This document shows, piece after piece, positions 43,925 through 51,821 of a stretch of DNA of 64,000 nucleotides. Under the pieces are notes generated by a model. The model saw only the letters and a list, made by a program, of their open reading frames with translations. It ran no database searches and had not been told where the DNA came from. Origin of the DNA: Paludibacterium sp. (GTDB lineage Bacteria > Pseudomonadota > Gammaproteobacteria > Burkholderiales > Chromobacteriaceae). Position 1 is the stretch's first letter; each line of letters starts with the position of its first letter. The position numbers and the translations under genes were made by a program. The stretch lies in assembly GCF_019232825.1 (NCBI RefSeq), contig NZ_JAFAND010000050.1:1-64000 (forward strand). Direction: 5' to 3'.

Positions 43925-45574
43925 ATGCAACACGACATCAAGACCGCCGTGGTCTACCAGATCTATCCGAAGAGCTTCTACAGCCACCACGGCAACGCCA
44001 CCGGCGATTTAGCCGGCGTGATCGACAAACTCGACTATCTGGCCTGGCTCGGCGTCGATTATCTGTGGCTGACACCGTTCTTCCAGTCGCCGCAGCAGGA
44101 CAACGGTTACGACATCAGCGACTACTACGCCATCGATCCGGCCTACGGCACGATGGCGGACCTGGAACGGCTGATCGCCGAGGCCAAGTCGCGCGGCATC
44201 GGCCTGATGCTGGACATCGTGGTCAACCACACGTCGACCGCGCACGCCTGGTTCCGCCAGGCGCGGCAAGGACGCGACAACCCTTATCGCGACTTCTACA
44301 TCTGGCGCGACACGCCGAACAATTGGCAGTCCAAATTCGGCGGGTCAGCCTGGGAATTCGACGCGGACAGCGGCCAGTACTATCTGCACCTGTTCGACAA
44401 GACGCAGGCGGATCTCAACTGGGCCAATCCGGCGGTACGCCAAGCCGTCTACGCGATGATGCGCTTTTGGGCCGACAAGGGCGTAGCCGGTTTCCGTCTC
44501 GACGTGATCAACCTGATTTCAAAGCCGGGCGACTTTCCCGAAGACCACAGTGATGGACGCCGCTTCTACACCGATGGTCCGCGGATACACGACTATTTGC
44601 AGGAGATGCACCGAGAGGTATTCGCCGGGCGCGATTTGTTGACGGTGGGCGAAATGTCGTCCACCAGCATGACGCACTGCATCGACTATACCCAGCCGAC
44701 CCGACGCGAATTGTCGATGGTGTTCAATTTCCACCATCTCAAAGTGGATTACCCCAACGGCGAAAAATGGGTGGCGGCGCCGTTCGATTTCATCGAGCTC
44801 AAACGCATTCTGTCGGCATGGCAGGTGGGCATGGTGTCCGGCGGCGGCTGGAACGCCACCTTCTGGTGCAACCATGACCAGCCGCGCGTGGTCTCGCGTT
44901 TCGGCGATGACGGCCGCTACCGCGTCGAGTCGGCCAAGATGCTGGCCAGCGTGCTGCATGGGCTGCGCGGCACGCCCTACATCTACCAGGGCGAGGAGAT
45001 CGCCATGGCCAACCCGGGCTTTACGCGCATCGACGACTACCGCGACGTCGAGAGTCTGAACGCTTGGCATGCCCTGCGCGCGCAAGGCGTTGCCGCTGAG
45101 GCGGTCTTGGCCGCCATCCGCCAGAAATCGCGCGATAACGCGCGCACGCCGATGCAATGGGATAACGGCCCCCATGCAGGCTTCTCGCGCGTCGCACCGT
45201 GGATCGATGTCGCGCCGGACGCGGACCGCGTCAATGTCGCCGCCGCCCTGGCCGACCCCGGCAGCGTGCTGCATCACTATCGCCAGCTGATCGCGCTGCG
45301 CAAGCGGCATCCGATCTTCGCCGACGGCGATTATCGCTGCCTGACGCCCGAACACCCGGCGATCTGGGCCTATCTGCGCGCGAGCGAGGCGGCGCGGCTC
45401 TTGGTCATCGCCAACTTCCGCGCCGAGCCGCAGGACTTCGACCCGCCGCTGGCGCCGTTGCCGGTAGGCTGGCGCTGGCGTCTGCTCAGCGCCAATTTGC
45501 CCGCTTCGCCCGATCAGCCCGGCCCGCTACGGCTGCGCCCCTATGAGGCGCTGATCTACCTGGCCGAGCGCTAG
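43925..45574 (+). CDS. treC: Alpha,alpha-phosphotrehalase, GH13 (549 aa)
   Basis: The glycoside hydrolase family 13 residues are visible: nucleophile Asp193 in GFRLDVINLIS, acid/base Glu243 in VGEMSSTS and Asp318 in CNHDQPRV. Its length and the start AVVYQIYPKSFYS match TreC of the oligo-1,6-glucosidase branch. It splits imported trehalose-6-phosphate into glucose and glucose-6-phosphate in the cytoplasm. It follows treB, so transport and cleavage are co-regulated by TreR. Confidence 0.93.
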   Translation: MQHDIKTAVVYQIYPKSFYSHHGNATGDLAGVIDKLDYLAWLGVDYLWLTPFFQSPQQDNGYDISDYYAIDPAYGTMADLERLIAEAKSRGIGLMLDIVVNHTSTAHAWFRQARQGRDNPYRDFYIWRDTPNNWQSKFGGSAWEFDADSGQYYLHLFDKTQADLNWANPAVRQAVYAMMRFWADKGVAGFRLDVINLISKPGDFPEDHSDGRRFYTDGPRIHDYLQEMHREVFAGRDLLTVGEMSSTSMTHCIDYTQPTRRELSMVFNFHHLKVDYPNGEKWVAAPFDFIELKRILSAWQVGMVSGGGWNATFWCNHDQPRVVSRFGDDGRYRVESAKMLASVLHGLRGTPYIYQGEEIAMANPGFTRIDDYRDVESLNAWHALRAQGVAAEAVLAAIRQKSRDNARTPMQWDNGPHAGFSRVAPWIDVAPDADRVNVAAALADPGSVLHHYRQLIALRKRHPIFADGDYRCLTPEHPAIWAYLRASEAARLLVIANFRAEPQDFDPPLAPLPVGWRWRLLSANLPASPDQPGPLRLRPYEALIYLAER

Positions 45575-45635
45575 GGACCCGCTGCAGCAGTTATTTACCG
45601 CTGCGGCGGCCCCTGACGGGCATGCCGGGGGATTC

Positions 45636-46154
45636 TTATCGCGCCTGGCCGCCGGCTTCGAGGCTGGCCAGGAGCTCGGCGAGCCGATTGTCGAGGCTTT
45701 GCTGGCTGCGCGCGCTCAACCCTTGCAACAGCGCCTGCTCGTTGGCCACATGCGCCGTCACCGCGGCGTCGATCAGCGCAAAGCCGGCGTCGGTCAACCG
45801 CACCAGCGTACTGCGACCATCCTCCGCGCTGTCGGCGCGCACGATCCAGCCTTTCTCTTCCAGTACGTGCAAGCGGTGGGTCAGCGTGCCCGACGTCACC
45901 ATCAATGACGAAAACAAGGCGGTCGGCGTCAGCGAATACGGCGCGCCTGCGCGGCGCAAGGTCGCCAGCACGTCGAACATCCACTGGCTGAGCCCGAACT
46001 GAGCGAATACCGTATCCAATTGCCTTTCCAGCAACAGCGCGCAGCGTTTCATCCGCCCAAGCACGCCCATGGCGAACACATCCAGATCGGGCCGCGCCAG
46101 ACGCCACTGATCGAGAATATGTTCAACCGCATCGTTTTTTTGGTTTTCTTCCAT
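45636..46154 (-). CDS. MarR-family regulator (172 aa)
   Basis: The winged helix lies at about residues 60-125 (LFSSLMVTSGTLTHRLHVLE then EKGWIVRADSAEDGRSTLVR), with the DGRSTLVRLT wing typical of MarR. It diverges from an EamA-type exporter across a 90-bp gap carrying three copies of TTGAATTCAA, the expected operators. MarR regulators often respond to toxic aromatic compounds, and the exporter may pump such a compound. Confidence 0.9.
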   Translation of the reverse strand: MEENQKNDAVEHILDQWRLARPDLDVFAMGVLGRMKRCALLLERQLDTVFAQFGLSQWMFDVLATLRRAGAPYSLTPTALFSSLMVTSGTLTHRLHVLEEKGWIVRADSAEDGRSTLVRLTDAGFALIDAAVTAHVANEQALLQGLSARSQQSLDNRLAELLASLEAGGQAR

Positions 46155-46166
46155 AGAGAATTTACC

Positions 46167-46226
46167 TTGAATTCAAGATTTATTTGCCTTGAATTCAACT
46201 TATCTGTTATGTTGAATTCAACATAA
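46167..46226. promoter_or_regulatory. Three TTGAATTCAA palindromic operators
   Basis: Identical 10-bp palindromes at 46167-46176, 46189-46198 and 46212-46221 lie 22-23 bp apart, each about two helical turns. The third sits inside a perfect 20-bp palindrome (TTATGTTGAA arm, 46207-46226) closest to the exporter start. They fill the gap between the MarR and exporter genes. Confidence 0.75.
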
Positions 46227-46243
46227 TTATACGACAGGAAACC

Positions 46244-47125
46244 ATGATCATGCACCCGAACTCACTACGCTGGCGCGATGTCGTGCTTACCGCCCTCACC
46301 CCCGTTATCTGGGGCAGCACCTATATCGTTACCACACAGCTGCTGCCGCCCGACCGACCGTTCACCGCGGCGTTGATCCGCGTGCTGCCCGCCGGTCTGC
46401 TGCTGGTGGTGGCCAGCGGCGGTCGCCTGCCGCGCGCGCTATGGGGGCGGATGCTGATTCTATCCGCCCTCAATATCGGCCTGTTCCAAGCATTGTTGTT
46501 CGTCGCGGCCTACCGTTTGCCTGGGGGGCTCGCCGCCGTGCTCGGCGCCACGCAACCGCTGTTAGTCATGTCGCTCGCTTGGGCGCTGGACCGCCAGCAA
46601 CCAGCCCGGCTGGCGCTATGGGGCAGCCTGGCCGGGGTTGCCGGCATGGCGGCTTTGCTGCTGTCCCCCGGCAGCCGCTGGGATAGCATCGGCATGCTGG
46701 CGGCGATGGCCGGAGCGGTGTCGATGGCGTGCGGCACCTATTTCAGCCGACGCTGGCAATCGCCGCTGCCGGTGATGGCGGTGACCGGCTGGCAATTGCT
46801 GCTCGGCGGCGTGATGCTGCTACCGCTGGCGCTCGCAGCCGATCCGCCGCTGCCGGCGCTCGGTCCTGGCGCCTGGCTCGGTTACGGCTACTTGAGCCTG
46901 TTCGGCGCGTTGCTGGCGTATTGGCTCTGGTTTCGCGGCATTGCTCGGCTGCCGACCGTGGCGGTGTCCTCGCTGGGGCTGCTCAGCCCGCTGACCGCGG
47001 TACTGCTCGGCTGGCTCCTGCTCGGGCAGACCTTCACGTCCGTGTCGCTGATCGGTCTCGCCACGGTGCTCTCCGGCGTCTCGGCGGTGCAATGGGGCAT
47101 GATGCGCCGTCCGGCCCGCGGCTAA
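46244..47125 (+). CDS. EamA/DMT-family exporter (293 aa)
   Basis: Ten hydrophobic helices in two five-helix EamA repeats are visible. The first begins ALTPVIWGSTYIVTTQLLP and the second has SRRWQSPLPVMAVTGWQLLL. Members of the drug/metabolite transporter superfamily export amino acids, drugs or metabolites. AGGAA precedes the ATG. The divergent MarR regulator and the three operator copies suggest inducible expression. The substrate cannot be told from the sequence. Confidence 0.88.
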   Translation: MIMHPNSLRWRDVVLTALTPVIWGSTYIVTTQLLPPDRPFTAALIRVLPAGLLLVVASGGRLPRALWGRMLILSALNIGLFQALLFVAAYRLPGGLAAVLGATQPLLVMSLAWALDRQQPARLALWGSLAGVAGMAALLLSPGSRWDSIGMLAAMAGAVSMACGTYFSRRWQSPLPVMAVTGWQLLLGGVMLLPLALAADPPLPALGPGAWLGYGYLSLFGALLAYWLWFRGIARLPTVAVSSLGLLSPLTAVLLGWLLLGQTFTSVSLIGLATVLSGVSAVQWGMMRRPARG

Positions 47126-47200
47126 CGCTACTGCCCGCCGCGCACAACATACTGACTTTTTATCGTTTGACGCCGCATGGGACGCGAACGATGATGTCGG

Positions 47201-47395
47201 CACTGATTCAGGTGTCCCTCGCCCACCCGGGCCGGGATGAAACGGGAAGCCGGTGCCGCTGCCATGCAGCCAGTCCGGCGCAGCCCCCGCTGCTGTAGGC
47301 CTGACGACGCGACCATTCCGCCACTGGGCGTTTTTCTGCCTGGGAAGGCCGGCCGCCGAGGAGGAAGGCAAGCCAGAAGACCGGCCTGAATCGTT
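47201..47395 (+). promoter_or_regulatory. Cobalamin riboswitch
   Basis: The conserved parts appear in order: P1 arm GATTCAGG (47205-47212) pairs with CCTGAATC (47385-47392). GATGAAACGGGAAGCCGGTG is followed by CCGGCGCAGCCCCCGCTGCT, then CCACTGGG, then TGGGAAGGC and the B12 box AGCCAGAAGACCGGCC. Such elements fold in nascent RNA and usually repress B12 uptake or synthesis genes when adenosylcobalamin is bound. A GC hairpin (47403-47420) follows. The next gene on this strand is a PAAR-like gene. Confidence 0.93.
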
Positions 47396-47463
47396 CTGTG
47401 CTGGGGCCGACCCCGGCCCCGTCGACCCCGGAGGGGGGATGCAAACGGAAGGCATGATTCAGC

Positions 47464-47784
47464 ATGGCAATTCACAAAACCTATTACCTGGCGACCATCG
47501 GCTCGAGAACCCGTCTCGGCGGCGAAGTGGTCACCGCATCAGCCAACATGGAATTGATCGCGCTCGTTGGCGACAAGGTCCGTTATCCGGACGGTTCCGA
47601 AACCGAAATCATCTCCGGCGCCGGCAGCCTGCTTCTGATCGCCGGCCGCCCGGCGGCCATCGTCGGCAGCGAACTGGCCAATGGCGACCGCATCGTCACC
47701 ACGACGCAAACCAGCTGCGCGGTGGTGCCCGACGGCAAACGCGCCGTCGGCTTCCTCGACCCGGCGTACCGCGCATTGCATTAG
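47464..47784 (+). CDS. PAAR-domain-like protein (106 aa)
   Basis: The repeated beta-hairpin pattern SRTRLGGEVVTASANMELIA, LVGDKVRYPDG, LLLIAGRPAAIVGSELANGD and RIVTTTQTSC matches PAAR proteins, which cap the spike of type VI secretion systems and sharpen its tip. No other type VI genes are in the window. It has no signal peptide. The ATG at 47464 has a weak ribosome site. A strong GGAGGGGGG precedes an ATG at 47439 in another frame. The gene ends at a strong terminator and lies directly after a cobalamin riboswitch, an unexpected partner. Confidence 0.75.
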   Translation: MAIHKTYYLATIGSRTRLGGEVVTASANMELIALVGDKVRYPDGSETEIISGAGSLLLIAGRPAAIVGSELANGDRIVTTTQTSCAVVPDGKRAVGFLDPAYRALH

Positions 47785-47790
47785 TAAAAA

Positions 47791-47816
47791 AAGCCGGTCG
47801 CTCGCGCGACCGGCTT
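47791..47816. terminator. Strong bidirectional terminator
   Basis: An 11-bp perfect stem (AAGCCGGTCGC with GCGACCGGCTT) with a 4-nt loop lies between a run of A's on the left and TTT on the right. It ends both the PAAR-like gene and the convergent permease gene. Confidence 0.88.
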
Positions 47817-47837
47817 TATCACCCTTGAATACCGCGA

Positions 47838-49475
47838 TTACTTGCCGCTGACTTCGGCTTCCGATTCCGGCATCGGCAGCTTGCCTGCGGCGCAATGGCG
47901 TTCGTAGCGAACAACCATGTACCAGCCGATGATGGCGAAGATCACCACGCCGCCGACGGACATCATCGCTTCCTTCATGTTGGCCGCGACGTCATCGCCC
48001 ATGTACACATGCACCAGCGGTTCGGCCACGGTGAACACGTTGGCAAAACCGATCACCAGCATTGCGCACCAGGCCATGAAGGCGCCGGAGGCGTTGGTCT
48101 TGAAGATGCGGATAGGCTTTTCAACCTTGTCGTTCTTCAGATAGTGCAGGTACGCGTAGATGATGAAGATCACCGGCACGGTCATGGTGACGTTGGTCAG
48201 CGTGATCAGGTTTTGCACCAGATCCTTCACCGCGTCGCCGCCGAGCGTGCTCAACAGAACCATCACCACCACCAGACCGAGTTGCCACATCAGGGCCACG
48301 GTCGGCATGCCGTTCTTGTTTTCCTTGCTCCAGCTGGCCGGGAAGATGCCTTCCGGCACGCCTTCGATCATTTGCTTCAGCGGGGCGTAGATCAGCACGA
48401 AGAAGGCACCGGACAGCGCGCAGAACATCGAGACGCCGGTATAGGCGGCGAACAGGTTGCCCATCGTGGTCGCGGTGCCGGCGCTCAGGTTCAGGCAGGC
48501 AGCCACGGTGGTGCCCAGCGTGAACATGAAGTAGTACACCGCGTTACCGGCGTAGAACAGGCCGGTACCGCCTTGCTTGGTGGTCATCACGTCATGGATG
48601 ATCGCCGGCGAGCTGCGGTCGATGAACCAGGTCGCGGCGAAGATACCGAAGCAATAAACGAAGATGCCGACTGCGGCGCCGATCATCAGGCCGCGCTTAA
48701 CGTTCTTTTCCGGGTTTTCCAGCTTGTCGACCAGACCGCCGACCGCTTCGACGCCACCGTAGGCGAAGATCGCGTACACGGCGAAACCGAACATGCCGAC
48801 CATGCCCACCAGGCCGTCACCGCCATACTTGGAGAACTTCGGCACAGTGGTCAGATCCGCCCAGCTGTAGGAGCTGGCAGTGTGGAAACCATGGCTTGCC
48901 AGGATGAACACGGCGCAGACGATCAGCACCACGTTCAGCGACATGATGGCGATGCCGCCGACCGACGCGAGCTTGGACAGACGAGTCACGCCATGGGTGA
49001 TCACGTAGGTGATCAGCGAGATCACGCAAATCCCGATCAAGCCCATACCGATCGGACCCAAGATGTCCTTGACGAACTTGGTGGCATGCGAGAAGCCGCC
49101 CGGGATAAACGGGGACAGCGCATACGACAACGGGATGGTGATCGTGCTAGCCACGTTCATCATCCAAGCAACGTACGAGAACCACCACATGAAAATGGTG
49201 ATGAACCCGAGCTTGCGGCCAAAGCCGCCGCCGACGCTGCGTTCGATCCACGAGTAAATCCCGCCCTTCTCGTTCTTGAAGCTTGCGCCCATTTCGGCGC
49301 AAATGACCGAATACGGCAAGAAGAACAGCAGACCGGTTACCACGTAGAACAGGATCGAGGATTGACCCATGTAGAAAATACCGCGGGCGACGTTGGAGAA
49401 CCCAAGCACCGAGGTAAAGAACATGAGCACAAATCCAACCAATGTAATTTTTTGAGCTGGAGTATTTGTTGACAC
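47838..49475 (-). CDS. APC-superfamily amino acid permease, YjeM/GadC-like (545 aa)
   Basis: Twelve or more hydrophobic segments and the opening KITLVGFVLMFFTSVLGFSN and CAEMGASFKNEKGGIYSWIE match the glutamate:GABA antiporter branch (GadC, YjeM). Such proteins exchange acidic or other amino acids, some for acid resistance. The start is a GTG with a well-spaced GGAGAT. A leader of more than 300 nt seems to precede it (49476-49815). Its substrate is not clear from sequence. Confidence 0.85.
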   Translation of the reverse strand: MSTNTPAQKITLVGFVLMFFTSVLGFSNVARGIFYMGQSSILFYVVTGLLFFLPYSVICAEMGASFKNEKGGIYSWIERSVGGGFGRKLGFITIFMWWFSYVAWMMNVASTITIPLSYALSPFIPGGFSHATKFVKDILGPIGMGLIGICVISLITYVITHGVTRLSKLASVGGIAIMSLNVVLIVCAVFILASHGFHTASSYSWADLTTVPKFSKYGGDGLVGMVGMFGFAVYAIFAYGGVEAVGGLVDKLENPEKNVKRGLMIGAAVGIFVYCFGIFAATWFIDRSSPAIIHDVMTTKQGGTGLFYAGNAVYYFMFTLGTTVAACLNLSAGTATTMGNLFAAYTGVSMFCALSGAFFVLIYAPLKQMIEGVPEGIFPASWSKENKNGMPTVALMWQLGLVVVMVLLSTLGGDAVKDLVQNLITLTNVTMTVPVIFIIYAYLHYLKNDKVEKPIRIFKTNASGAFMAWCAMLVIGFANVFTVAEPLVHVYMGDDVAANMKEAMMSVGGVVIFAIIGWYMVVRYERHCAAGKLPMPESEAEVSGK

Positions 49476-50234
49476 GATACATCTCCCTGAGTGGGCTTCG
49501 AACTGCCGGCTCCCAACATCGCCGGAACCTTGACCGCTTCGAAACCAGATCTAACTACGAGCTATTGCCTCATGTGCAATGACGCCTGATCGCGCTTCGG
49601 CTTGTCGCCCAGGGCGGACAAACCGTCCCGCACGGGATCAAGAAACAGGTTCGTTTCCTGCTGCACAACCAAACGTTTTCAGGTGTCTTACACGGCCACC
49701 TTGGCGACGGGGTCTCGAACTTGGATGCCATTCCACCATTGTCCTGGCGCATCCGGCCGATAACCCACTGTTTTTGTTGTAACCAAGGAGGCTCGCGCAC
49801 ATTATGCTCATGCGAGAAATGACAAGACGTTGTCGTTTATCAAAAAAACTACGCTTAAGCCTCCTCATGTAGCACATATGCTGCGTTAATAGCCCAAAGA
49901 AGCATGATTTTGTGTTATTGGGTATAACCGCGCAATGATACCTATGGGCCGTGCCACCTTGTTTTCCGGCCGTTGTCCATCCAGTTGGACGATGGCTATG
50001 GCAGGGCGGCGGCATGCAATAGAGAAAGTAGAAAATTACTTTTCCCTGATATGGCGCGAGTATTTAAATGGCATGGCTGTTCGATGAGTGGATTAATCAG
50101 GCCAATAAACCCACAGCGAGACATGTCTGATACGAAAAAACCACGTCAATTTCATGACAATAGCATTGACATACACACGAAGCGATCAGAAAAGGCTATC
50201 ATTTCAGCCAGGTAAAGTAGGGTGGGTTAGTAAG
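49476..50234 (-). other. Gene-free interval with the long leader of the permease
   Basis: On the minus strand, TTGTCA followed by a CATAAT-type box near 49800-49830 could start a message with a leader of over 300 nt. The leader contains a small TTGC/GCAA hairpin (49565-49582) and several GC-rich inverted repeats, but matches no riboswitch I know. The remainder up to 50234 is AT-rich upstream sequence with no gene I can support. Confidence 0.4.
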
Positions 50235-50501
50235 ATGGAATGGCTGTTGACACTGCAAGCGTGGCTGTGGGTTCTGGTGCTGCCCCTGGCACTCTTGGCG
50301 GCATGGGCGCTGCGGCAAGCGACGCGGCACAGCACACGGCTGCGCGGGCGCGAACTCCCCTTGCGCATGCAACAACTCACCCACCATCGGGCTCATGGCG
50401 AGCCGCAGGAGCGCACCATGGTGCGCTGGTCGCGCATCGTCAAAAAATCGAATACCGCCTTTTGGACCTACGTCAGCCAGCGGCAGGACCCCAAGCAATA
50501 A
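50235..50501 (+). CDS. Hypothetical single-helix membrane protein (88 aa)
   Basis: A hydrophobic segment (about residues 5-28, LQAWLWVLVLPLALLAAWAL) is followed by a basic, His/Arg-rich cytoplasmic tail (HHRAHGEPQERTMVRWSR). I do not recognise a family. The ATG at 50235 is preceded by GGTGGG. A longer frame from 50154 lacks a better start. It ends 6 bp from the stop of the convergent barrel gene. The strand and size are supported only by the hydrophobic pattern. Confidence 0.5.
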   Translation: MEWLLTLQAWLWVLVLPLALLAAWALRQATRHSTRLRGRELPLRMQQLTHHRAHGEPQERTMVRWSRIVKKSNTAFWTYVSQRQDPKQ

Positions 50502-50507
50502 CGCCCC

Positions 50508-51821
50508 TCAGAACGTGAAGCGCCAGCCCACGCTGACGATCGTCCGGCGGCTGGCATACAGCGGAATATCGGAATCGTCGGTAATGAAGGCATAGTCGGC
50601 GCTCAGCGTCTGCTGCCGGCACCATTGCCAGGACAGCGCCACCGTTTCGTTCCAGATCGACTCGCTGCGCGGGCGAAGAAATCCCGGGTCGGCCTGGCGA
50701 TAGTCGTCGGCCTCATGCGACAGTACACCGTGCAAATCCCATTCGGGCGTCAAATGGTAGCCCAGGTCCGACGACGCGATAATCACCCGCCGGCTGCCGC
50801 CGGCGCGGTTATAGACACCATCATCCTGGCCGCGATAGGCCGCCGTCACCCAGCGCAGCCGGTCGTGCAGAAAATTCTGCGTCAACGCCACCCCAACCAG
50901 GACTTCATCGCTGTCGTAATTGCGCATGTGCCAATCGGTATAGCGCGCACTGATATATTGCGATACCAAGCTCAACTGGCGGGTGGGGGACAGCGGTTCA
51001 CGCCACTCCAGCGTGGCGCCGGTGTTATGCAAATACTCGCTGCCGCCCAGCGTCTGATCTTCGGACTGCACCAGGCCGATCAACGTGCCGCTGCCCAGCT
51101 GCCAGCCGGCGCCGCCCTGCATGCCGGTGATGGTGCGATCGAATTGATGCAATTGCAGGTAGGTGCGGTACTTGATCCGGGGCAACATATACAGGGTCAG
51201 GTCGCTACTGGCATGCCAGGCCAACGAACCGCCCACTTCGACATCGTTGTAGGCGCTGCCTTCCGCGCGCGAATCGGGGTCGAGTTTGATCGGCAGAGGC
51301 GAATAGCCCGGCGCGCTGATGGTTAAGAGCTGAGTGGCCGAGTTGACGTTCGAGTCCCAGCCGGTTTCATTGGCGATGTAGCCATCAAATGCCCAGCGGC
51401 TGGTCGCCCGCCGCAGCGCTTCTTGCATGGCGGCGATCTTCTGTTGCGCCACCGGCGGTGGATTCAGGCCGATGGCGTGTTGCAGCGCTTCCCGCGCGCG
51501 ACTGTTTTCCCCTTGCCGCAGATCGGCGTCGGCCAAGTCAAGCCAAGCAGCGCCGTTCTTCGGATGGGCCACGACGGCGCGCTCCAGCACCCACGACGCG
51601 GCTTCGGCCTCGCCATTCGCCAACAAGGAGAACCCGAGCAGATGGTCGAAAGCCTCATCGCCGGCACATGCGGTTTCATGTGCCTGCAACGCGCGCACCG
51701 CTGCCGCGGCATCGCCGCTCTCCAGCGATTGGCGGGCATCATGGACGGTAGCGACACAACTGTCGGCAAGAACGCCCCCCGCCGCAACACTCAGCAGAAT
51801 AGTCAGGACTAGTGCTTTAAT
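50508..51821 (-). CDS. TPR protein with outer-membrane beta-barrel, Slam-like; probable AUU start (437 aa)
   Basis: The frame from 51821 (ATT) reads as a signal peptide, KALVLTILLSVAAGGVLADS, then TPR-like helices (about residues 25-140) and a beta-barrel of about 290 residues ending in RRTIVSVGWRFTF with terminal Phe. TPR-plus-barrel proteins of this size resemble Slam/DUF560 surface-lipoprotein exporters, though the match is by layout only. No ATG, GTG or TTG lies in frame before 51698, and that GTG would lose the signal peptide, so a rare AUU or CUG start is likely. It overlaps the FecR-domain gene by 13 bp and follows it in an operon. Confidence 0.7.
   Translation of the reverse strand: MKALVLTILLSVAAGGVLADSCVATVHDARQSLESGDAAAAVRALQAHETACAGDEAFDHLLGFSLLANGEAEAASWVLERAVVAHPKNGAAWLDLADADLRQGENSRAREALQHAIGLNPPPVAQQKIAAMQEALRRATSRWAFDGYIANETGWDSNVNSATQLLTISAPGYSPLPIKLDPDSRAEGSAYNDVEVGGSLAWHASSDLTLYMLPRIKYRTYLQLHQFDRTITGMQGGAGWQLGSGTLIGLVQSEDQTLGGSEYLHNTGATLEWREPLSPTRQLSLVSQYISARYTDWHMRNYDSDEVLVGVALTQNFLHDRLRWVTAAYRGQDDGVYNRAGGSRRVIIASSDLGYHLTPEWDLHGVLSHEADDYRQADPGFLRPRSESIWNETVALSWQWCRQQTLSADYAFITDDSDIPLYASRRTIVSVGWRFTF

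Noticed and set aside
47895..49472. Plus-strand open frame of 525 codons, His/Asp-rich
   Set aside because: It is the exact antisense of the permease gene and has the low-complexity look of a shadow frame.
49476..49830. Lysine or glycine riboswitch before the permease
   Set aside because: None of the conserved core blocks of those classes could be found.
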